Source of the DNA: Frankineae bacterium MT45
GTDB lineage: Bacteria > Actinomycetota > Actinomycetes > Mycobacteriales > Jatrophihabitantaceae
Length of the DNA: 64,000 nucleotides
Direction of reading: 5' to 3'
Assembly: GCA_900100325.1 (NCBI GenBank)
Contig: LT629697.1
Coordinates: 1,240,001-1,304,000, forward strand
The notes under the pieces were generated by a model. That model was not told where the DNA came from, ran no database searches, and was given only the letters and a program-made list of their open reading frames with translations. Positions 20,469-28,702 of this stretch are shown one piece after another. A program made the position numbers and the translations under genes. Numbering within the stretch: the stretch's first letter is position 1; every line of letters begins with the position of its first letter.

Positions 20469-21386
20469 ATGGGATGGACAGCCGTGCAACTACCCGATCT
20501 CACGGGTAAGGCGGCCGTCGTCACCGGGGCCAATTCGGGTATTGGATTCGTCACAGCACGTGAGCTTGCTCGTCATGGCGCGCGTGTCGTGCTGGCCTGT
20601 CGAGACGTCGAACGGGGCAAGCAGGCCGCCGACCGGATCACCTCCGATCACCACGCCGCCGACCTCGAGGTGCGGGCGCTGGACCTGTCGAAGATCGCCT
20701 CGGTGCGTGATTTCGCAGCGTCCCAGACTCATCCGATCGATCTGCTGATCAACAACGCCGGCGTCATGGCACCCCCCAAGCTGCGCAGTACCGCTGACGG
20801 CTTTGAGCTGCAGTTCGGCACCAACCATCTGGGCCACTTCGTCCTCACCGGACTGCTGCTGCCGCATCTCCTCGAAGCCCCCGCGGCGCGAGTGGTGACG
20901 GTCTCCTCGCTGGCCCACTTCGGTGGTGGCCCTGACGTCATCGACGGCAACGCGGGACCGGGTTACTCACCGCAGAAGGCCTACTCGAACTCCAAGCTGG
21001 CCAATCTGCTTTTCGCGCTGGAGTTGCAGCGCCGAGCCGAGGCGCGTTCGCTCTCGCTGACCTCGACCGCTGCCCATCCGGGTGTGGCGGCTACGGGCCT
21101 GGTCACCGATCCTCAGGGGTTGGGGGCGAACTCGATGATTCGGGCCGTCGGGCCAGTGGTGCTCCGACTCTTCACGCAGTCCGCGGCCGCCGGGGCCAAC
21201 GCGAGCCTCTACGCGGCAACCGAGGCGGCGCCCGGCAGCTACACCGGCCCGCAGTGGATGCGCGAGTGGCGCGGTCCCATCGGGCCGGCGCGTCTGAGCA
21301 GCCGGGATCGTGACCCCGAACTCGGCCGGAAGCTCTGGGAAGTCAGCGAAGACCTCACCGGCCTGCGCTACCCCTGGCCCACCTAG
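20469..21386 (+). CDS. Short-chain dehydrogenase/reductase
   Basis: A 305-aa classical/extended SDR of the retinol-dehydrogenase / protochlorophyllide-reductase-like group. The cofactor motif is TGANSGIG at about residues 19-26, followed by ACRDVERGKQAA, whose basic residue after the second strand suggests NADP. LLINNAGVMAPP, the catalytic VVTVSSLAH serine and YSNSK (Tyr-x3-Lys) are present. Transcribed away from corA. The substrate is unknown. Confidence 0.88.
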   Translation: MGWTAVQLPDLTGKAAVVTGANSGIGFVTARELARHGARVVLACRDVERGKQAADRITSDHHAADLEVRALDLSKIASVRDFAASQTHPIDLLINNAGVMAPPKLRSTADGFELQFGTNHLGHFVLTGLLLPHLLEAPAARVVTVSSLAHFGGGPDVIDGNAGPGYSPQKAYSNSKLANLLFALELQRRAEARSLSLTSTAAHPGVAATGLVTDPQGLGANSMIRAVGPVVLRLFTQSAAAGANASLYAATEAAPGSYTGPQWMREWRGPIGPARLSSRDRDPELGRKLWEVSEDLTGLRYPWPT

Positions 21387-21556
21387 CCGCTGGGCCTTCC
21401 CGCCTTTTCTGGCCTATCTGACCTCCCCGCTTTCCCTGCCTTGCCGACCCACCAGTTTGCGAGCTGGTGCGTTCAGGTGAACGCGCATCCCGGGCGTGTC
21501 GCAGCCACCGAGTGCGCTGCCAGAAAAGTGTCAGACCCCCTGGTTAGCCTCCAGGC

Positions 21557-23083
21557 ATGCAATCCGACACCGTTTCCCCTTATATGGCAGGGGATCCCTC
21601 CGCCAGCCGCGAGATCATCGAAGACCTGAGCTCGCAGATCATCGGCCTGGCCGGTCGTCTGGCGGCCGCCACGTGTCGATGGCTGCTGTTGATCGCCGAC
21701 TTCGACGAGAAGGGTGGTGCCGGGCATTACGGCCTCGGTTCGACCGCTCGTTGGGTGTCGCACTACTGCGGGCTGTCACGGCGCACCGCGGTCGAGCACG
21801 TGCGAGTGGCGCGTGCCCTCGCGCGATTTCCCGAGCTTGCGGCCGGCATGGCGGCCGGCCGGTTGTCGTACTCCCACGTCCGCGCCATCTCGCGGCTAGC
21901 CCGCGACGATGAGCCGGCGCTGGTCTCCGAACTGATCACCGTGGCCGAGTACGGCACTGTCGGGCAACTGGAGACCATGGTCCGTGGGCTGCGCACGGTC
22001 GACCTCAACGAATTGCCCCGCCGCGAGACGCCCGAAGCGTCGTTGTCCCGACGCTACGACGACCATTCCCAGTGGCGGCTGGCGGCTCATTTGCCACCCG
22101 AGGACGGCGCCATAATCCAGTCAGCGCTCGAGCGGCTGGCCCGGGAAGACGGGATCTCCGAAGCCCAGGCCCTCGTGCGGATGGCCGAGATCGTCGTCGC
22201 TGCCCTCAATGACGGTCAGCCGGCACCACGCACCCTCCGTGGTGAGGAACGCGCGGCTGTCGTCATCCATCTCGACGCGGCCGCGATACCCCCAGAGGCA
22301 GCAAAACCGGACGCGACGACGTCCGATGCGACGACCTCCAATGCGAGGACGTCCGATGCGACGACACGTGCCCCGGTGCCGTATGCCCGAATTCAGGGTG
22401 GACCTGGCCTGCCGGATCGGGTCGTTCGACGCCTCGTGTGTGCCGGTCGGGTGCGTCTCGCGGTGCACGGACCCGACGGAAATGTCCAGGATCTCGGACG
22501 GTCGCATCGCATGGTCTCCGACCGCCAGTTCCGGATGCTGCTACTGCGGGACGGCGGTTGCGCGCACCCCGGCTGTGGCTCGAAGTCGGGTCTCGAAGCC
22601 CATCACGTCCGGCACTGGGTCGATGGCGGGGCGACCGATCTGGCGAACCTGGTGCTGCTGTGCCGGGCCCACCACCACGCGCACCACGATCAGGAGTTCG
22701 CTATCCAAGCGCTCGGCGGCGGCCATTTCGCCTTCATCCGTGACGGCGATCGAGCGCTACCGGCCAGCGTCGATCCGTCCGCCTTCATCGACACGGTGAC
22801 AGCGGTAGAAGCTGAGCACGCGGACGTCGCGGCAACCGCGGCCCAGACCCGCTGGGGTGGCGAGCGCTTGGATAGGCACTGGGCAATCGCGGTGTTGGCC
22901 GATCGGCGCCGCCGGGAGAGCGAGCGTGTTCGCCTCGCACCTACGCGCCGAAGCCATGAAATGGCCCCCGTCCCGTCAGCCGGCGGTACTCCTGGCAGTC
23001 GCCACGATCGCAGCGCCAACCGGCGGGAAGTCCGGCGTGGCCGTCCGCACCGGTGGCATCAGGCACCACCCACCAACAACTAG
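21557..23083 (+). CDS. DUF222 / HNH endonuclease domain protein (13E12-repeat family)
   Basis: A 508-aa protein with an N-terminal DUF222 region (for example GLSRRTAVEHVRVARAL and AAGRLSYSHVRAISRL) and a C-terminal HNH nuclease motif: CAHPGC, then LEAHHVRHWVDGG and LVLLCRAHHHAHHD. These families occur in many copies in actinobacterial genomes and are suspected mobile or selfish nucleases. Between the domains lies a Thr/Asp/Ala run encoded by imperfect 15-base repeats around 22311-22372. The gene sits between guaB3 and guaA, and its stop codon is part of the guaA -10 box. Confidence 0.9.
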   Translation: MQSDTVSPYMAGDPSASREIIEDLSSQIIGLAGRLAAATCRWLLLIADFDEKGGAGHYGLGSTARWVSHYCGLSRRTAVEHVRVARALARFPELAAGMAAGRLSYSHVRAISRLARDDEPALVSELITVAEYGTVGQLETMVRGLRTVDLNELPRRETPEASLSRRYDDHSQWRLAAHLPPEDGAIIQSALERLAREDGISEAQALVRMAEIVVAALNDGQPAPRTLRGEERAAVVIHLDAAAIPPEAAKPDATTSDATTSNARTSDATTRAPVPYARIQGGPGLPDRVVRRLVCAGRVRLAVHGPDGNVQDLGRSHRMVSDRQFRMLLLRDGGCAHPGCGSKSGLEAHHVRHWVDGGATDLANLVLLCRAHHHAHHDQEFAIQALGGGHFAFIRDGDRALPASVDPSAFIDTVTAVEAEHADVAATAAQTRWGGERLDRHWAIAVLADRRRRESERVRLAPTRRSHEMAPVPSAGGTPGSRHDRSANRREVRRGRPHRWHQAPPTNN

Positions 23084-23092
23084 AATCGCCAG
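23081..23092 (+). promoter_or_regulatory. -10 box for leaderless guaA
   Basis: TAGAAT at 23081-23086 lies six bases before the guaA GTG with no Shine-Dalgarno, the arrangement of a leaderless actinobacterial mRNA. Its first three bases are the stop codon of the HNH gene. The -35 is not clear. Confidence 0.5.
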
Positions 23093-24655
23093 GTGCATCC
23101 TGATCTGGTTCTCGTCGTCGACTACGGCGCGCAGTACGCCCAGCTGATCGCCCGACGGGTTCGGGAGGCGAACATCTACTCCGAGATCGTGCCGAGCACG
23201 ATGCCGGTGCAGGAGATGCTGGCCAAGGGGCCGAAGGCGATCATCCTCTCGGGTGGCCCGTCAAGTGTCTACGCAGACGGTGCGCCCCAGGCCGACCCGG
23301 CGATGTTTGGGGCCGGAGTTCCGGTCTTCGGCATCTGCTACGGATTCCAGGCGATGACCCAGGCGCTCGGCGGCGAGGTGGCGCACACCGGCGGCAGCGA
23401 GTTCGGCCGGACGACGCTGCAGCAGGCTGACCCGGGCGTGTTGCTGGCCGGGCTCCCGGAGTCGCAGCAGGTGTGGATGAGCCACGGAGACGCCGTCGTC
23501 GCCGCGCCCCCCGGCTTCACGGTCGTCGCCCGCACAGCCGACACGCCAGTGGCTGCCTTCGAGGACGCGGCCCGCGGACTGGCCGGCGTCCAGTTCCATC
23601 CCGAGGTGCTGCACAGCGACAACGGGCAGCGCATCCTGGAGCGGTTCCTCTACGAGATCGCCGGTCTCAAGCCGACCTGGACCGAGACGAACATCATCGA
23701 CGACCAGATCGCCTCGATCCGGGCCCAGGTCGGTGACAAGCGAGTCATCTGCGGGCTCTCGGGCGGGGTCGACTCGGCGGTCGCCGCCGCGCTGGTGCAG
23801 CGGGCCATCGGCGACCAGCTCACCTGCGTCTTCGTCGACCACGGGCTGCTGCGGGCCGGCGAGGCTGAGCAGGTCGAACGCGACTTCGTGGCCGCCACCG
23901 GGGTCCGCCTCAAGGTCGTCGATGCCGTCGATCGCTTCCTCGACGCGCTGGCCAGCGTGAGTGACCCCGAGCAGAAGCGCAAGATCATCGGACGAGAGTT
24001 CATCCGGGTCTTCGAGGCCGCGGCCCGCGAGGTCGTCGCCGACGCCGGGGCCCATGGCGAGAGCGTCGACTTCCTGGTGCAGGGCACGCTCTACCCGGAC
24101 GTCGTCGAGTCCGGCGGTGGCACCGGTGCCGCGAATATCAAGTCACACCACAACGTCGGCGGGCTGCCGGATGACCTGCAGTTCTCGCTCATCGAGCCAC
24201 TGCGCGAACTCTTCAAGGACGAGGTTCGGCGCGTCGGTTCCGAACTCGGTCTCCCCAGCGAGATCGTGATGCGCCAGCCCTTCCCGGGGCCGGGGCTGGG
24301 TATTCGCATCGTCGGTGAGGTGACGGCTGAACGCCTCGACCTGCTGCGGCGAGCGGACGCGATCGCCCGAAGCGAACTCACCGCGGCCGGCCTGGATGGG
24401 GTTATCTGGCAGTGCCCAGTCGTGCTGCTGGCCGACGTCCGCTCGGTCGGCGTGCAGGGTGACGGGCGCACCTACGGCCACCCGATCGTGCTGCGGCCGG
24501 TCTCCAGCGAGGACGCCATGACCGCGGACTGGACCCGCGTCCCCTACGACGTGCTCGAGAAGATCTCGACGAGAATCACCAATGAAGTGCGGGAGGTCAA
24601 CCGAGTTGTCCTCGACCTGACCAGCAAGCCGCCAGGCACCATCGAGTGGGAGTAA
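23093..24655 (+). CDS. guaA: GMP synthase (glutamine-hydrolysing)
   Basis: Converts XMP to GMP with glutamine and ATP. The N-terminal class I amidotransferase has its nucleophile C82 in [10 protein letters not shown] and the His/Glu pair in VQFHPEV. The ATP-pyrophosphatase domain carries the PP-loop [12 protein letters not shown]. The C-terminal dimerisation domain ends in the conserved [11 protein letters not shown]. Length 520 aa is normal. It ends ten bases before the convergent PspC gene with no room for a separate terminator. Confidence 0.97.
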   Translation: MHPDLVLVVDYGAQYAQLIARRVREANIYSEIVPSTMPVQEMLAKGPKAIILSGGPSSVYADGAPQADPAMFGAGVPVFGICYGFQAMTQALGGEVAHTGGSEFGRTTLQQADPGVLLAGLPESQQVWMSHGDAVVAAPPGFTVVARTADTPVAAFEDAARGLAGVQFHPEVLHSDNGQRILERFLYEIAGLKPTWTETNIIDDQIASIRAQVGDKRVICGLSGGVDSAVAAALVQRAIGDQLTCVFVDHGLLRAGEAEQVERDFVAATGVRLKVVDAVDRFLDALASVSDPEQKRKIIGREFIRVFEAAAREVVADAGAHGESVDFLVQGTLYPDVVESGGGTGAANIKSHHNVGGLPDDLQFSLIEPLRELFKDEVRRVGSELGLPSEIVMRQPFPGPGLGIRIVGEVTAERLDLLRRADAIARSELTAAGLDGVIWQCPVVLLADVRSVGVQGDGRTYGHPIVLRPVSSEDAMTADWTRVPYDVLEKISTRITNEVREVNRVVLDLTSKPPGTIEWE

Positions 24656-24664
24656 GCCGCCGGG

Positions 24665-26041
24665 TCACGTCCGGACGGTGACGTTCCCCTCCTCGAGTTC
24701 TACGTTGACGGTGATGAGGCCGCCGGTCGCGCCAGCCGGGGGGTGGATCGTCCGGTTCACATTGACCCCGCCGTGCTGGACTGCGTCCTGGACGCTTCTG
24801 CCGTAGGGGTTGGTCTCGAATCCGGAGCCGGAGCGCGCGGTGAATGCGCCCGGCCCGGTGACCGTGACGTTGCCGAAGTGGACGTCAGTCTTCACCTGGA
24901 TGTTCGCCGTGCTCCCGACGATGATCTCGGACTCCCCGGCGGCCATGATCACCTCGACTTGCCGGTCTACGGTGGACGGCGGAAGTTCGGTGAGGTCCAG
25001 CGTCGACTTGCCGAAGGCCAGCCGGTATTCGCCGGAGAGTTCGGAGTAGCTCGTCGGCGCCCACGCGTACTCCCCGACGCCGTCGTGCAGGCTGGCCCGA
25101 GTCCCGCCGAACGCGATGAGTCCGAGCAGCACCAGTGGCATCAGCAACAGCAGCGACCACGGGGTCCGGCGCAGGATGAGCCCGACGATCAGCCCGACCA
25201 GCAGAATGGCGCCGGCCACCCAGAAGTATGCCGGGATCACGATGCCGTTGAGGCGGTCGCTGATGTACAGGATGAGCATCGCCGCGGCGAGCACGCCGAG
25301 AGTGGCCCAGCGCACCGGCGCGGCCCGGCGGCGACGGCGACGAGAGGCGGCCCGCGATTCGGCGAACCAGGCCCGGGTCTCGACGGTGAGATCGGAGCCG
25401 CTTGGCGCCTTCTCCGCCGATGCCCCGGCTGCGGGTGTTTGCGTCGCGTCAAGCGGCTTGGTGAGGTTCACGGTCGTGGTGGATGCCGGGGCAGCCGATG
25501 CGCCGGCACTCACGGCGGCCGCCTGCTCATCGGCGCCCCGGCGGCGGAAGGCAACGAAGAGGATGAAACCAGCCACCAGCACCGGAGCGAAGCCCCACGG
25601 TGACCACCAGCTGAAGACCCCGATCCAGGCGGCCAGCACGACTGCGATGGCGACGGCCCAGACTGGGATGCGCCGGTTGCGCAGTTCGGCCACGATCCGG
25701 TCCATTCCGGTCTTGGTCGAGCCCTGCTCGGGGATGGCCAGCCAGGCCACCACGTAGGCGACGATGCCTCCTCCGCCGAAGAAGGCGGTGGTGGCGAAGA
25801 GGATCCGGAAGAGGACGGGATCGATTCCGAAGTACTCGCCCAGGCCGCCACTGACGCCGGCGACGACCCGGTTGCCGGCGCTGCGGCGCAACAGTCGGGC
25901 GCCCGGCGAACCCGGCGGCGGTGAACCAGGTGAGCCCGGCGATCCAGGCGAGCCCGGTGAGCCAGGTGAGCCGGGCGATCCAGGTGAGCCGGGCGGGGGC
26001 GGGGGTGGCGGTGGGGCGGTGTCGCTACTCATGGCGGTCAT
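24665..26041 (-). CDS. PspC-domain membrane protein with C-terminal toastrack-like domain
   Basis: A 458-aa protein. Residues 10-47 are a Pro run and then (Gly-Ser-Pro)n repeats, a collagen-like low-complexity tail encoded by 9-base repeats. A PspC domain follows (NRVVAGVSGGLGEYFGIDP, then a helix around GGIVAYVVAWLAIP). Several more helices (for example VWAVAIAVVLAAWIGVFSW, ILLVGLIVGLIL and LLLLMPLVLLGLIAFGG) lead to a beta-rich C-terminus (EIIVGSTANIQVKTDVHFG) like the LiaF/DUF4097 toastrack. It is divergent from a PspC-domain histidine kinase and probably acts as its membrane sensor or inhibitor in envelope stress. Start chosen at MTAMSSD; MSSD three codons later is equally possible. Confidence 0.87.
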   Translation of the reverse strand: MTAMSSDTAPPPPPPPPGSPGSPGSPGSPGSPGSPGSPGSPPPGSPGARLLRRSAGNRVVAGVSGGLGEYFGIDPVLFRILFATTAFFGGGGIVAYVVAWLAIPEQGSTKTGMDRIVAELRNRRIPVWAVAIAVVLAAWIGVFSWWSPWGFAPVLVAGFILFVAFRRRGADEQAAAVSAGASAAPASTTTVNLTKPLDATQTPAAGASAEKAPSGSDLTVETRAWFAESRAASRRRRRRAAPVRWATLGVLAAAMLILYISDRLNGIVIPAYFWVAGAILLVGLIVGLILRRTPWSLLLLMPLVLLGLIAFGGTRASLHDGVGEYAWAPTSYSELSGEYRLAFGKSTLDLTELPPSTVDRQVEVIMAAGESEIIVGSTANIQVKTDVHFGNVTVTGPGAFTARSGSGFETNPYGRSVQDAVQHGGVNVNRTIHPPAGATGGLITVNVELEEGNVTVRT

Positions 26042-26171
26042 ACCTAAGAGCATCGGCCCGAGGGCACCGGCGGCACATCCGGCGACCCCCTGACCTGCCC
26101 CTGAGATTTCGGCGCCGAGGAATCGGGGCGGATCCCCGATGCGCTGCACCCTTCACACGCGCGATCATGAC

Positions 26172-27371
26172 ATGGTGACGACAACGCTGCCCGACACTGC
26201 GGGCGCCACACAGGCCGAGCCGCAGCGCAAGCTCTACCGGCGCGCCGACCATCGTTACCTGAGCGGAGTGGCCGGCGGTATCGCCGATCATCTGGGCATC
26301 TCGGCGCTGGCCGTCCGCCTCGTCTTCGTCGTCCTCACCGCCAGTGGCGGCCTCGGCCCCGTCCTGTACGCCGTCTTCTGGATCGTCCTTCCGGCACCGC
26401 CTGGGTCGAAGCAGCGAGTGCGCTGGTGGGTCTACGTGGTGGCTGGCGTGACCTGCGCGATCGGGATCGGGCTGGCGATCTGGACGCTGCCCGTCGGCAG
26501 GCTCTTCATACCGTCGGTGCTGGCGCTGGTCGGAGGTTCGCTCATCTGGCGGCAGGCCAGCGAGACGCAGCGAGCGCAGTGGTGGAGCATGTCCCGCCGG
26601 TCGCTGACCGCAACCGATGACACCGGACGCCTCCGCCTCGTGGCCGGGGTCGTGCTGGTCATCGTCGGCTGCATCGTCGTTATCGCCCGGGCCGACTTCT
26701 CGGCCATGCGCGACGGCCTGGTCGCCGTGATGGTGACGGCGGTGGGCATCGGGCTCATCACCGGGCCATGGTGGGTCGGCATGGTCACCGAACTCAGCGC
26801 GGAGCGGACCGAGCGCATTCGTTCGCAGGAGCGGGCCGAGATCGCGGCCAAGTTGCATGACTCGGTGCTGCAGACGCTGGCCCTCATCCAGCGCAACGCC
26901 TCCTCGCCGCGGGAGGTCACCCGGCTGGCGCGGGGGCAGGAACGCGAGCTGCGGAACCTGCTCTACGGCCCGTCCGAGCGACACGGCCACCTGGCCCAGG
27001 CCCTCACCGACGCTGCGGCCGAGATCGAAGACGCCTACGCCATCACGGTGGACGCCGTGGTCGTCGGTGACATCGGGCTGGACGAGAACCTGCGGGCCCT
27101 GGTCGCGTCGGCTCGGGAGGCGCTGCAGAATGCAGCCAAGCATGCGAAAGTGACCGACGTTTCGCTCTATGCCGAGGTTGAAGGGGACAGCGTGGTCGTC
27201 TACGTGAGGGATCGGGGTGTCGGGTTCGCTCTGGACCAGGTCGCCGATGATCGCCAGGGGGTTCGCGGGTCGATCATCGCTCGCGTCGAGCGGCACGGTG
27301 GCACGGCGACGATCCGCAGCGCCGCCGGCGACGGCACCGAGGTAGCGATCAGAATGCCGGTGGCCCGATGA
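26172..27371 (+). CDS. PspC-domain sensor histidine kinase
   Basis: A 399-aa NarL-type kinase. It starts with a PspC domain (YRRADHRYLSGVAGGIADHL, then helix VRLVFVVLTASGGLGPVLY), followed by four further membrane helices. The DHp box AAKLHDSVLQTLALIQ has the phospho-accepting H229 (HisKA_3), and the ATPase domain shows SAREALQNAAKHA and DRGVGF. The start MVTTTLP is chosen because upstream codons run into the divergent promoter region. It overlaps the response-regulator gene by four bases and resembles LiaS/VraS kinases that respond to cell-envelope damage. Confidence 0.92.
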   Translation: MVTTTLPDTAGATQAEPQRKLYRRADHRYLSGVAGGIADHLGISALAVRLVFVVLTASGGLGPVLYAVFWIVLPAPPGSKQRVRWWVYVVAGVTCAIGIGLAIWTLPVGRLFIPSVLALVGGSLIWRQASETQRAQWWSMSRRSLTATDDTGRLRLVAGVVLVIVGCIVVIARADFSAMRDGLVAVMVTAVGIGLITGPWWVGMVTELSAERTERIRSQERAEIAAKLHDSVLQTLALIQRNASSPREVTRLARGQERELRNLLYGPSERHGHLAQALTDAAAEIEDAYAITVDAVVVGDIGLDENLRALVASAREALQNAAKHAKVTDVSLYAEVEGDSVVVYVRDRGVGFALDQVADDRQGVRGSIIARVERHGGTATIRSAAGDGTEVAIRMPVAR

Positions 27372-28018
27372 GCCCGACGGTGTTCCTGGTCGACGATCAC
27401 GCGATGTTCCGCTCCGGCGTGCGGGCCGAGCTGGGTTCGCTGGTCGACTCCGGCGTGGAGGTGGTCGGTGAGGCCGGCACGGTGGGCGAAGCCGTCGCCG
27501 GTATCGTCGCCGCCCGCCCGGATGTGGTGCTCCTCGACGTGCATATACCGGATGGCGGCGGGCTGGCCGTGATCGCCGGCGTCGCGAACCAGGTGCCCGA
27601 TATCCGCTTCCTGGCCCTCTCGGTCTCCGACGCCGCCGAGGACGTCATCGCCATCATCCGGGCCGGAGCTCGGGGCTACGTGACCAAGACGATCGACGCC
27701 CACGAACTGGCCGATGCCGTCAAGCGGGTCGCCGACTCCGACGTCGTCTTCAGCCCTCGGCTGGCCGGATTCGTGCTGGACGCCTTCCGGGACGCCCCGT
27801 CAATGCCGTCGGTGAACAGTGACATCGACCAGCTGACTCCTCGTGAGCTCGAGGTACTCCGCCTCCTCGCCCGCGGGTACGCCTATAAAGAGGTGGCGGC
27901 GGAGCTGTTCATCTCGGTGAAGACGGTCGAGACCCATGCGTCGAGCGTGCTGCGAAAGTTGCAGCTCTCAAACCGTCACCAGCTGACGAGATGGGCCGTC
28001 GACCGCCGAATGCTCTGA
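27368..28018 (+). CDS. LuxR/NarL-family response regulator
   Basis: A 216-aa regulator. The receiver domain has VDDHAMFRSGV and the phospho-acceptor D57 in VVLLDVHIPDG. The C-terminal LuxR helix-turn-helix is LTPRELEVLRLLARG, then ELFISVKTVETHASSVLRKL. ATGA overlap with the kinase gene makes them a cognate pair. It is likely to control the divergent PspC protein and other envelope-stress genes. Confidence 0.94.
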   Translation: MSPTVFLVDDHAMFRSGVRAELGSLVDSGVEVVGEAGTVGEAVAGIVAARPDVVLLDVHIPDGGGLAVIAGVANQVPDIRFLALSVSDAAEDVIAIIRAGARGYVTKTIDAHELADAVKRVADSDVVFSPRLAGFVLDAFRDAPSMPSVNSDIDQLTPRELEVLRLLARGYAYKEVAAELFISVKTVETHASSVLRKLQLSNRHQLTRWAVDRRML

Positions 28019-28065
28019 CCGATCGGCGACCGACCGACCGGCCGAGGACTGAAGGCCGAACAGGC

Positions 28066-28353
28066 TCAGCGAGCGCCGCGGCAGACGCGGAGCACGGCCT
28101 CGGCCAGCACGCCACCGTCGCTGCCGAGCACATTGCGGTATCCGTCGATGACCACGCGCTCGCGTCCGAGTTCGACGCGCGTGCCGCCGGCGCTCATGCG
28201 GGCCGCCTGGATACGGCGGGAGAGGCCAGAACGCTCGTTGACGAGTCGGGCGATCTCCGCGTCGAGGCGGTCGATGCCTGCGCGCAGTTCGTCGATGTCG
28301 TCGACCGAGGGGACACTGTTCGACTCGACGGCCGGGGTGGTCGTGCTGCTCAT
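28066..28353 (-). CDS. aroQ: Chorismate mutase, AroQ class (monofunctional)
   Basis: Converts chorismate to prephenate, the branch point towards Phe and Tyr. The 95-aa all-helical protein contains DELRAGIDRLDAEIARLVNE, RIQAARM, GGTRVELGRERVVI and the C-terminal VLRVCRGAR, closely patterned on M. tuberculosis Rv0948c. As in that protein the active site may be completed by DAHP synthase, since the short form is weakly active alone. The start MSSTTTP is chosen because GGAAGG lies eight bases upstream. An aromatic leader peptide and a terminator precede it (see separate entries). Confidence 0.92.
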   Translation of the reverse strand: MSSTTTPAVESNSVPSVDDIDELRAGIDRLDAEIARLVNERSGLSRRIQAARMSAGGTRVELGRERVVIDGYRNVLGSDGGVLAEAVLRVCRGAR

Positions 28354-28373
28354 TGGTGTTGCCTTCCAGTTAT

Positions 28374-28389
28374 GCATGGGGACCCATGC
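28374..28389 (-). promoter_or_regulatory. 16-bp palindrome in the chorismate mutase leader
   Basis: GCATGGGGACCCATGC is symmetric (7-base arms, 2-base centre) and ends some 20 bases before the aroQ start codon. It could be an operator or a small hairpin near the ribosome-binding site. Confidence 0.4.
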
Positions 28390-28421
28390 GCGGTGCTCCG
28401 TGCGGTTGCGCCCCAGACATG

Positions 28422-28451
28422 AAAAAAGCCCCGGGGCGTGTGGCCCGGGGC
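28422..28451 (-). terminator. Intrinsic terminator in the chorismate mutase leader (attenuator)
   Basis: Read on the minus strand, GCCCCGGG (28451-28444) pairs perfectly with CCCGGGGC (28435-28428) around an 8-base loop, followed at once by six T (28427-28422). It stands upstream of aroQ, not downstream of any gene, and starts 16 bases after the stop codon of a Phe/Tyr-rich leader ORF. That is the layout of a transcription attenuator. Confidence 0.8.
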
Positions 28452-28466
28452 GTTGTCGGTGAGTGT

Positions 28467-28514
28467 TCAGCCGGAAACGACGGGGACCGCGATGCGGTAC
28501 CCGTAAAAAAACAT
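28467..28514 (-). CDS. Phe/Tyr-rich leader peptide of the chorismate mutase attenuator
   Basis: A 15-codon ORF, MFFYGYRIAVPVVSG, with two Phe and two Tyr codons among residues 2-6 and a TGA stop 16 bases before the terminator stem. An AGGA lies about eight bases before the ATG. Such a stretch just ahead of the Phe/Tyr branch-point gene is what ribosome-mediated attenuation needs: stalling at scarce Phe- or Tyr-tRNA would free sequences that stop the terminator folding. Within the leader, ACCGC and GCGGT (around 28498-28486) can form a pause hairpin. The coding sequence is clear; the mechanism is inferred. Confidence 0.7.
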   Translation of the reverse strand: MFFYGYRIAVPVVSG

Positions 28515-28636
28515 CCGTGAGTCCTGAAGCACGGGTCAATAGTGCCACGCGGTTGCGCCGATAGGCAACAGCAGGTGGGCGGTCTAACAGCGTGCTGTCA
28601 GCAGGCCGGAACCCACCGGTCTAAACCGGGCGGCGC

Positions 28637-28671
28637 GGCAACCACGGTCACGGCAACCACGGTCACGGCAA
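28637..28671. repeat. 15-bp tandem repeat upstream of metG
   Basis: GGCAACCACGGTCAC occurs at 28637-28651 and 28652-28666, with the first five bases of a third copy following. Confidence 0.65.
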
Positions 28672-28690
28672 TTGCGTGGCAGCGCTTCAC

Positions 28691-28702
28691 TAGGCTGTGT
28701 AC
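28691..28702 (+). promoter_or_regulatory. -10 box for leaderless metG
   Basis: TAGGCT at 28691-28696 lies six bases before the GTG at 28703. This spacing is the same as at guaA and supports the second of two adjacent GTG codons as the true start. The rest of the aroQ-metG gap holds only the leader elements and the short tandem repeat. Confidence 0.45.
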
